A DNA stretch of 64,000 nucleotides, from contig JAFNEO010000008.1 of NCBI GenBank assembly GCA_017886205.1, positions 1-64,000 on the forward strand, written 5' to 3'. Both the position numbers and the translations under genes were made by a program. This document shows positions 58,311 to 64,000 of the stretch, piece after piece. A model generated the notes under the pieces. It had not been told where the DNA came from, did not search any database, and worked only from the letters and a program-made list of their open reading frames with translations. The stretch is from Candidatus Aminicenantota bacterium. GTDB taxonomy: Bacteria; Acidobacteriota; Aminicenantia; Aminicenantales; UBA8522. Every line of letters starts with the position of its first letter. The stretch's first letter is position 1.

Positions 58311-59295
58311 AGGCCTTCTCGAAATATCGGCAGGAATCCCGGATCGTCTTTTCGATCGGGATGTATTCATGGGAGAAATCCCGGCGGCTTTTTTCGTTGG
58401 AGTAAAACGTCGTCCAGCCGCTGAGCCGTCCGTAAGCATAGGTGAGCAGAGGTTTTTTCCGGGTGAGATGGCTCACCAGTTCCAGAGATAGACCGGCCGC
58501 GGCAAGCAACGGCGCCGGCACGGGAAAAGGATAAACCCGCCGCCGCGCGTGCTTCCCGATCAGCCTCAAGACTTCCGGATAACGGAGGTTGGCGCCGACG
58601 AGGAGGTATTTCTCCCCGGCCCGGCCGCGCTCAAGTCCCTTCATGATAATGGCCGTAACATCGCGGACATCCACCACTGCGAGGCCGCCCCTGAACGAGC
58701 CGAACATCCGGCCGCCATAGACCCGGGCATAGAGCTGGTTGTGAGGGGTCTCCAGGACAGGGTCTCCGGGGCCCATGATAGAAGCGGGATTAAAAATGAT
58801 GGCGTTGAGCCCTTTCATCCGGGCGGCTTCCTCTACAATCTTCTGCCCGAAATACTTGGAGGTCATATAATGAAAATACGGCGGCCAGTTGAACGGCGTC
58901 GTTTCATCGATCAATTCTCCCCTCTTCTTGAAACCGATCGTGCCGATCGAGGAGACATGGATCAGCCTGCGGACCTGGGCGCCGAGGCAGGCCTCCACAA
59001 CGGCCCTTACTCCATCCCGGTTGATCCTCAGCAGCCGATCAAAATCACGCCTCATGTAGGAGATGAGGCCGGCCAGATGGATGACGTGGGTCTGGCCTTG
59101 CGCGGCTTCAAGAACTCGCTTCTCGTCGGTGATGTCCCCGTAGACGATCCGGACCTTCTCGACTTTCCAGCTCTCCGGGATGCGGTCCCCGGGGAGGACA
59201 TAGGTTGAGACTGAATCCGGACCGAAATTCCTGACCAGCTCGGGAACGAGCACGGAGCCGACAAAACCTGTCGCTCCGGTGACGAGGATCCTCAT
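58297..59295 (-). CDS. NAD-dependent epimerase/dehydratase, 3-beta-HSD-like (first of three)
   Basis: 332 aa extended SDR. NAD motif TGATGFVGSVLVPELVRNFG; HVSSIGTIGFKKRG with the Ser; YHYMTSKYFGQKIVEE the YxxxK pair; FNPASIMGPGDPV loop. The C-terminal part (ARRRVYPFPVPAPLLAAAGLSLELVSHLTRKKPLLTY) is typical of the lipid/isoprenoid-type SDRs (HpnA or 3-beta-HSD-like) rather than UDP-sugar epimerases. Last gene of the 63798-58297 operon, overlapping the CPBP gene by 4 bases. Confidence 0.85.
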   Translation of the reverse strand: MRILVTGATGFVGSVLVPELVRNFGPDSVSTYVLPGDRIPESWKVEKVRIVYGDITDEKRVLEAAQGQTHVIHLAGLISYMRRDFDRLLRINRDGVRAVVEACLGAQVRRLIHVSSIGTIGFKKRGELIDETTPFNWPPYFHYMTSKYFGQKIVEEAARMKGLNAIIFNPASIMGPGDPVLETPHNQLYARVYGGRMFGSFRGGLAVVDVRDVTAIIMKGLERGRAGEKYLLVGANLRYPEVLRLIGKHARRRVYPFPVPAPLLAAAGLSLELVSHLTRKKPLLTYAYGRLSGWTTFYSNEKSRRDFSHEYIPIEKTIRDSCRYFEKAFMPS

Positions 59296-59936
59296 CCCCT
59301 GGAGTTCGTCCGATAATTGCGGTAATAGATGAAAGTGTCGGTGGATATCCCGGTCAGGGCATGGAGGAAGATCGTATAAATGAAGGACCCCGTAAAATAG
59401 GCGACAAGTCCGAAAACGAAACCACCGGCCAGGGAAGCGAAGATCTCCGACTGCGGGTGCCCGGCATGATGCAGGGTTGAGATGATCGTCTGGAGGGCCA
59501 GGGCCGGGATAAGGCCGATGGCCGGGATCATGGGGAAGAACAGAATCCCCCTATAGAGGAATTCCCAAGCCACGTAATACAGAAGGAGGTAGGCAGCCTC
59601 GAAGGCGATGAAGCTCCTGGGGCTCCGGCAGGCCGTCTTGGAAAAGGGGTAGAAGCGGCCGAGCTCGGCGTCCCGGGAGCCGATCAACCCCGACAGGACG
59701 GCGAGGGGAGCGCCCACGGCGGCGATACCCAGCCCCCTCCGCCAATTCCCCAGAGAAAGCCCGGCCTCCTTCAAAAAGAGGAGCGCGTCCGGCGAGAAAA
59801 GAAAAATGATCAGGATGGGGATGACGAGGAAGAGGCAGAAGACGGCTGCGAAATAGGCCAGGAAAGCCCGGAGATCATCCCACTTCTGGACGAGCCGCCG
59901 GTAATGGAAAAAGGAGAACAGCAGGGCAAAGGCCAC
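59292..59936 (-). CDS. CPBP-family intramembrane protease-like protein
   Basis: Hydrophobic protein with about six membrane segments. LLYYVAWEFLYRGILFFP corresponds to the EExxxR motif, but with Trp for the first Glu. LQTIISTLHHAGHPQSE supplies the FxxxH-like His, and FLHALTGISTDTF the last motif. The family includes Abi-type proteases and immunity proteins. The start is uncertain: GTG 59936 truncates the first helix, and the upstream reading frame up to the neighbouring stop has no ATG, GTG or TTG. 214 aa as drawn. Activity is doubtful because of the missing Glu. Confidence 0.72.
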   Translation of the reverse strand: MAFALLFSFFHYRRLVQKWDDLRAFLAYFAAVFCLFLVIPILIIFLFSPDALLFLKEAGLSLGNWRRGLGIAAVGAPLAVLSGLIGSRDAELGRFYPFSKTACRSPRSFIAFEAAYLLLYYVAWEFLYRGILFFPMIPAIGLIPALALQTIISTLHHAGHPQSEIFASLAGGFVFGLVAYFTGSFIYTIFLHALTGISTDTFIYYRNYRTNSRG

Positions 59937-59965
59937 CGCCAGATAGATCCACAGGACCGATTGGA

Positions 59966-60988
59966 CTATTTGATATATCCTTTCTTCCGCTCTTCTAAGT
60001 ACCAGTCGACAATGGCCTGGATCTGCTTCTCGGTATCATTGTCGGGGCGATACCCGAGCTCGGCGACCGTCCGGGAGATATCATAAGTCGTCTCGGTCGT
60101 TATCCTCCGGATCCGGTAGCGATTCAACTCCGGGTGGAAACCGGGAGAGAGTTTCTTCCAAAGCTCCTGGCCGGAAGCGGCGAGCCTGGCGAACAAGACA
60201 GGGACATAAAGCCGCTGCTTCTTCCCGATCCCCCGCTGGAGCCCGGAGAAAAATTCGCGCCAGCTGGGGACGATCCCATTGGTCACTGTATAAGCCTTGC
60301 CCACGGCCTGATCGTTCTCCAAGGCCAGCTCTACGGCCTGACAGAGGTTTCCGATATAGCAGTACGCAAAACGGTGCCGGCCGCGGCCGACGATCACCGG
60401 GACACCTCTCTCGGCGCTCCTGAGAATCTTGTCGCAGGTCGTCCGATCATTGGGGCCGTAGGTGTCTCCCGGACGGAGGATGACCACGGGCAGACCGGCG
60501 CTTTTCGCCTTTTCCAGGAGATAGGCTTCGGTCTTTTTCTTGGCCCGGGCGTAGGGCATGAAGTCCGCTGGCCGGCCCGGATTCTCCTCGGACAGGTTCG
60601 TTCCGAGATAGCCGAGGGTTAGGGTAGACGAGATATAGACAATCCGCCTGGGTCGGGTTCCCTTATCCAAGATTTTCTGGATGAGGTTGACCGTCATGCC
60701 ATAGACCCCGGCTTCGCACTCGGCCTCGGAGGCCTGGTCCGAGACGACCGAAGCGGAGTGGACAACGTAATCGAGGCCCTCCGGGAGATCGAAGCTCTGC
60801 GGGTCGTAAAGATCCCCATAAATGACCTTGACGGGGAGTCCCTCCAGGAAATGGAGGTCGGAGGTCCTCCGCACGAGCCCATAGACTTCATGCCCCTTGG
60901 CCAGGAAGCAGCCGCATAGATTGGAGCCGATGAACCCGTTGGCCCCGGTGATGAAGATTTTTTCTTTCAAGGGTGGATTGGCCGCCAT
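59966..60988 (-). CDS. NAD-dependent epimerase/dehydratase (second of three)
   Basis: 340 aa extended SDR. TGANGFIGSNLCGCFLAKGH; VYISSTLTLGYLGTN with the Ser; PYARAKKKTEAYLLEKAKS YxxxK; ILRPGDTYGPNDR loop; AYCYIGNLCQAVELALEN. Closest in style to the 3-beta-HSD/lipid-linked or sterol-type SDRs and DTDP-sugar enzymes; substrate unknown. Starts 4 bases after the PAP2 stop, so tightly coupled. Confidence 0.85.
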   Translation of the reverse strand: MAANPPLKEKIFITGANGFIGSNLCGCFLAKGHEVYGLVRRTSDLHFLEGLPVKVIYGDLYDPQSFDLPEGLDYVVHSASVVSDQASEAECEAGVYGMTVNLIQKILDKGTRPRRIVYISSTLTLGYLGTNLSEENPGRPADFMPYARAKKKTEAYLLEKAKSAGLPVVILRPGDTYGPNDRTTCDKILRSAERGVPVIVGRGRHRFAYCYIGNLCQAVELALENDQAVGKAYTVTNGIVPSWREFFSGLQRGIGKKQRLYVPVLFARLAASGQELWKKLSPGFHPELNRYRIRRITTETTYDISRTVAELGYRPDNDTEKQIQAIVDWYLEERKKGYIK

Positions 60989-60992
60989 GCGA

Positions 60993-61895
60993 TCAGGATC
61001 TTAATGTAAACCGATTCCAGGCTTTTATCAAGACGGGCCCCAGGGCCATCGTCAAAAAAGCGGCGGCGATGCCGACTACGACATCGAAGACGTAGTGGAA
61101 GCGGCCGTAGACCGTAGAGACATAGAGGGACAGGATGACGGGCGCGAGGATGAAGAACGCCGGCCGGGAATAGCGGTAGGCCGTCCACCACATGATCGTC
61201 GCCGCGGCGCAGTGAATGCTGGGGATCGTCCCTCCCGGCGTATGGATGCGGCCTCGGATGAACTCACTGGCGGCGGTGAAAAAATAGCCGCGAAGCGGCA
61301 CGGTGTGGAGGTCGCCGATGGCGCGCATCGGACCGGCCACCGGGAACATCATGAACCCGAGCGTGCAGAGGACTATGGCGAGGCCGATGTAGAACAGGTA
61401 GTCCTCGTTCTGCTCCTCCCCGTGCCGGCGGTAGATCAGAAGGCTGAGGATCGGATAGACGGGCACATAGAAGACATAGCAGAACATCATCCATTCGGTA
61501 AGCCAGGGGGTGATAATCCGTTGTATCCAGACAGTCGGCTGAACTCCCAAGATAGAAGCCTCGAGGTCGATGACCATCTGGTCGTGCCACTGGGGGAAGA
61601 AAATGAGCTGCAGCCGGAGGGAGGCGCTGTAGATATACAAGAGGATGAGCTGGACGGAGAGGGTGCGGAGGAGAAAACGGAGATGACGGCTCGCGGTTTT
61701 CTGGGCGATGAGGTTCGCGCCCAGGAATACGAGCACCGCCAGCCCGTTGGCCAGGATGAATCCCGGCCAGGAGCCCCGGATCCGAGAGGGAAAGAGGGGG
61801 GCCAACAGCGAATACAGGACTAGCGCGCCCAGGATGAGGACATCAGTGAGCTTGATCCTCAGCCCGAAAATGGTCCGTGACTCGATGGCCTTCAT
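60993..61895 (-). CDS. PAP2-superfamily membrane phosphatase/IPC-synthase-like enzyme
   Basis: Several membrane helices and the PAP2 motifs GTIPSIHCAAATIMWW (with catalytic His) and VYGRFHYVFDVVVG (second His plus Asp). GPMRAI and the general layout resemble AUR1/IPC-synthase-like lipid enzymes. The track start TTG 61955 is the -35 box of a promoter; ATG 61895 has a GGAAAG ribosome site and gives 300 aa. Flanked on both sides by epimerases. Confidence 0.85.
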   Translation of the reverse strand: MKAIESRTIFGLRIKLTDVLILGALVLYSLLAPLFPSRIRGSWPGFILANGLAVLVFLGANLIAQKTASRHLRFLLRTLSVQLILLYIYSASLRLQLIFFPQWHDQMVIDLEASILGVQPTVWIQRIITPWLTEWMMFCYVFYVPVYPILSLLIYRRHGEEQNEDYLFYIGLAIVLCTLGFMMFPVAGPMRAIGDLHTVPLRGYFFTAASEFIRGRIHTPGGTIPSIHCAAATIMWWTAYRYSRPAFFILAPVILSLYVSTVYGRFHYVFDVVVGIAAAFLTMALGPVLIKAWNRFTLRS

Positions 61896-61926
61896 GAGAG
61901 CCGTCTTTCCTTTTTTTAGAGCCTGA

Positions 61927-61955
61927 TTAATAGCGGAAGCAGGGGAAAAAGTCAA
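61927..61955 (-). promoter_or_regulatory. Internal promoter before the PAP2 gene
   Basis: Minus strand TTGACT (61955-61950), 17-base spacer, TATTAA (61932-61927), about 30 bases before ATG 61895. Confidence 0.55.
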
Positions 61956-61966
61956 AGGCAGGGACT

Positions 61967-62947
61967 TTAAACCCCGCCATGTACTTTATACCAATCGATC
62001 GTTTCCCGGATGGCTTCCTTCAGGCCCGTCCGGGGCTCGAAGCCCAGCTCTCTCTTGATCCGAGAGCCGTCATAAATCCAGTAGTATTTCCGGGCCGCGA
62101 GAATGCTCGTTCGGGTCAGCCTCGGCTTCCGGCCGGTCAGACGCGCGACAGCCTCTGAGGCCGCAGCGGCCAGCCATTGGGCCTGATAGGGGATATTCAG
62201 GAGAATACGGCGTATACCGAGGGCTTCTTGAATGGCATCCGTTATGTCAGACCAGGCATAAGGCTTGGGATCGGCCAGGAAATAAGTGCGGCCGTCGGCT
62301 TCCGGTCGTTCCGCGGCAAGAATCAGGGCCTCGACGACGTCCCGGACATAGCAGAGGCTGGTCTGGGGCTCTCCCGTCCCGACCGCCGGCCTGATCCTTC
62401 TTTTGATCAACCGGATCCCCTCCTGGAGCTCTCTCTGACGGGGCCCGATGATATTGGGCGGCCGGATGATGACAAAGGGAAGCCTTCCCCCGGACTCATG
62501 GACAACCTCTTCGGCCGCCAGCTTGCTCCGGCCGTAGTCGGAAATTGGCCGGTTCGGGTCGTCCTCGGTCAGGGCCCTCCCCTTCTCCGAAGGACCGGCA
62601 GCGCTGATGGAGGAGACGTGGATGAATTTCTTCAGCCCCGGATTCCGTTCGAAACAGGCCTCAAGCAGGTTCCGCGTGCCGACGACATTGGCCTGGTAAT
62701 ATTCCTCCCATTTCAGAGCGCTGATGACGCCCGCAAGGTGAAAGACGCAGTCGGCACCTTCCACAGCGGGTCCGAGCGTCGGCTTGTCCCGGCAATCGCC
62801 CCTCACCAAACGCACATTGAGACGCTCGATCCAGCCCAGGCCGTGAGGCCTGCGGACAAGACAGCTGACCTCCCACCCCCTCCGGACCAGCTCCTCGGCC
62901 AGATGGCTGCCGATAAAACCGTTCGCGCCGGTGACTAGAGCTTTCAC
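61967..62947 (-). CDS. NAD-dependent epimerase/dehydratase (third of three)
   Basis: 326 aa extended SDR. TGANGFIGSHLAEELVRRGWEV; HVSSISAAGPSEKGRALTED; YGRSKLAAEEVVHESG YxxxK; VIIRPPNIIGPRQRE loop; CYVRDVVEALILAAERPE. The ATGA overlap with the upstream CBM9-like gene and 11-base gap to PAP2 place it in the same operon. Substrate unknown. Confidence 0.85.
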   Translation of the reverse strand: MKALVTGANGFIGSHLAEELVRRGWEVSCLVRRPHGLGWIERLNVRLVRGDCRDKPTLGPAVEGADCVFHLAGVISALKWEEYYQANVVGTRNLLEACFERNPGLKKFIHVSSISAAGPSEKGRALTEDDPNRPISDYGRSKLAAEEVVHESGGRLPFVIIRPPNIIGPRQRELQEGIRLIKRRIRPAVGTGEPQTSLCYVRDVVEALILAAERPEADGRTYFLADPKPYAWSDITDAIQEALGIRRILLNIPYQAQWLAAAASEAVARLTGRKPRLTRTSILAARKYYWIYDGSRIKRELGFEPRTGLKEAIRETIDWYKVHGGV

Positions 62948-63798
62948 TGCGTCGGAGCTTGAGCCAGTTTCAGGTCCACCCAGAAAGAGTATTGCTTGGG
63001 GCCCTGCGCGGTGCGGGCGAGCGACGGGCTCGAACCGGCGCTCTCATTCTCTGCCCGCTCGCCCCGGGCGTCCTCACCGGAAACCCGGGACTGATCGGGC
63101 ATTTCTCCTCTGCCCATCATGGCCGCCCTCATCTCCTTGGTCATCCCGCCCCATTCCAACCCCAACTTGACCGATTCCCCTGGTCCGCTCCCAACCCCTG
63201 CCGGATGAACGTCTCGCGAGGCCAAAGGAACGCGGAACTCATAGACCATGGAACCATCCTGCCCTCGGGATATCCGGAACACGGGCGGGTCCGCGTTTCC
63301 CTGGGTCTCGGGCGGAGGGATGGTGTCTCCCTTTTTGTTGACGGCGTCGGCTTCAAACAGGAAATACATGGGCTTGGCCTTGATCTCTGTTTTTTTCTCC
63401 TCGGTCAGAGCCTGCCCCTGTTTCTCGAGCATCCCGATCAGCTCGTCGGCGGTGGCGTTTTTCCTCAGGAAGCGGACTCCAAAGTCCTTTTGCTTTTTCC
63501 CCACCGGGCCAAAATAGAGCGTTATCCCCGTCATCTCGACGGAGCTCAGGTATCTCGGGTCTTTGAAAACCAGCAGCATATAAAGATTGGCGGCGTCGTT
63601 TCTTAAGGCAAAGTCAACGCTGAGGTTCTTTTGGGAGCTCATCACATCCTGACCCCACTCCACCGCCTGGCCGTCAACGCGGGGAGGCTCGTTGGCCCAC
63701 CGGCTTTCCACAACCGTATCCGCCGCCCAGGCGGCGGAGAGGAGACAAAACACAGCTGCCATCCAGGGAAAGGCGTTCCCAAAGATGCGAATTCTCAT
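62944..63798 (-). CDS. Secreted protein with CBM9-like/DOMON-type beta-sandwich
   Basis: From ATG 63798 (GGAGG upstream) MRIRIFGNAFPWMAAVFCLLSAAWA is a signal peptide with an AWA cleavage site. The mature protein begins ANEPPRVDGQAVEWGQD, followed by ALRNDAANLYMLLVFKDPRYLSSVEMTG and later MVYEFRVPLASRDVHPAGV, a pattern of CBM9-like domains in exported proteins. The C-terminal region contains a Glu/Arg-rich low-complexity part. ATG 63822 in the track overlaps the -10 box. 284 aa. Function unknown; adjacent to lipid-type epimerases. Confidence 0.75.
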   Translation of the reverse strand: MRIRIFGNAFPWMAAVFCLLSAAWAADTVVESRWANEPPRVDGQAVEWGQDVMSSQKNLSVDFALRNDAANLYMLLVFKDPRYLSSVEMTGITLYFGPVGKKQKDFGVRFLRKNATADELIGMLEKQGQALTEEKKTEIKAKPMYFLFEADAVNKKGDTIPPPETQGNADPPVFRISRGQDGSMVYEFRVPLASRDVHPAGVGSGPGESVKLGLEWGGMTKEMRAAMMGRGEMPDQSRVSGEDARGERAENESAGSSPSLARTAQGPKQYSFWVDLKLAQAPTQ

Positions 63799-63820
63799 GT
63801 CGGCCTCCGTAAACGAAGTC

Positions 63821-63826
63821 ATTATA
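63821..63826 (-). promoter_or_regulatory. Extended -10 promoter of the CBM9-like/epimerase operon
   Basis: Minus strand TGGTATAAT gives a TGn-extended -10 box (63826-63821); no convincing -35. The ribosome site GGAGG and ATG 63798 follow. Confidence 0.5.
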
Positions 63827-63888
63827 CCAGAATCAGCGGGACGAGAGAGAGTCGGGGGCGGGACCCTAAGGGGCGAGAAGGGAGCGAT

Positions 63889-64000
63889 CTACCGGGCGAG
63901 CAGCCGACCGACTTCCTCGACGGCACTGGCGGCATCGGGAGCATAACCCTGCGCCTTGATCTGGTCGGCATAGTCGCGGGTTAAAGGGGCGCCGCCGATG
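63889..64000 (-). CDS. Corrinoid (B12-binding) methyltransferase protein, 3' end only
   Basis: The last 36 residues of an ORF entering from the right edge: IGGAPLTRDYADQIKAQGYA, then a short DAASAVEEVGRLL tail. This is the typical C terminus of MtaC/MtbC/MtmC-like corrinoid proteins (GGAPxTxxFAxxIGADGYAxDA). It may serve the URO-D-like methyltransferases, although those genes are far to the left. Confidence 0.75.
   Translation of the reverse strand, partial: IGGAPLTRDYADQIKAQGYAPDAASAVEEVGRLLAR

Noticed and set aside
61896-61955. TTG 61955 as start of the PAP2 gene
   Set aside because: The TTG belongs to a TTGACT-N17-TATTAA promoter, and ATG 61895 has a ribosome site and a cleaner N terminus.

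Overview
This window is a mostly GC-rich (by eye), gene-dense bacterial chromosome segment with standard code, an outer-membrane/TonB lifestyle, lipoproteins, many Ser/Thr-kinase/TPR-type signalling parts and abundant glycan enzymes. The mix (zinc-ribbon Ser/Thr kinase with TPRs, URO-D-like methyltransferases, GH38, several short-chain epimerases, DXP-pathway operon) is what I would expect from Candidatus Aminicenantes or a related Acidobacteriota lineage, but no rRNA or other decisive marker is present, so this is inference. Layout: 1-1.6 kb, end of a TonB gene plus exbB-exbD with a strong intrinsic terminator; 1.66-2.6 kb a D-2-hydroxyacid dehydrogenase; 2.6-8.7 kb (minus) a tightly overlapping envelope/isoprenoid operon uppS-cdsA-dxr-rseP-ispG-larE; 9-13.4 kb (plus) hypC-hypD-hypE (NiFe hydrogenase maturation) followed by a lipoprotein with a six-hairpin glycosidase-like domain; 13.4-19.1 kb (minus) an operon RHH-sat-cysC-epimerase-two UDP-sugar dehydrogenases, which together make PAPS and UDP-uronic acids and so suggest a sulfated acidic surface polysaccharide; 19.4-25.4 kb (plus) phoH-7TM/HD-ybeY-corC-era, then tRNA-His. 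From about 26.9 to 34.3 kb base composition drops and the architecture changes: five related ~85-155-bp repeats, all in the same orientation, separate unrelated genes (a secreted protein, an S41 peptidase broken by one in-frame TAA, a Ser/Thr kinase, an alpha/beta-hydrolase lipoprotein). The first copy lies between two inverted arms, each carrying an outward-facing promoter. This looks like an accessory cassette-like island. 34.3-38.2 kb: a toxin-antitoxin pair, two small unknown genes and a secreted GH42-like glycosidase. 38.4-44.7 kb: a hydrolase, a TauE/SafE transporter, and a minus-strand cluster URO-D-like methyltransferase / radical SAM / ROK kinase / PIG-L deacetylase. 44.9-47.0 kb: an unusual response-regulator-TonB fusion and a coiled-coil small protein. 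47.2-54.1 kb: operon of glucoamylase-fold enzyme, GH38 alpha-mannosidase, second URO-D-like protein and Gfo/Idh/MocA oxidoreductase. 54.1-58.3 kb: rlmN, a sodium/solute symporter, and an EamA exporter. 58.3-63.8 kb (minus): three epimerases interleaved with a PAP2 phosphatase and a CPBP protease, plus a secreted CBM9-like protein. The right edge holds the C-terminus of a corrinoid protein. Regulatory reading: sigma70-type promoters (TTGACA/TATAAT-like) can be seen in many gaps. In at least four places the start codon lies only 6-9 bases after the -10 box, so leaderless mRNAs seem common. Three promoters sit at the 3' end of a related repeat/hairpin element.
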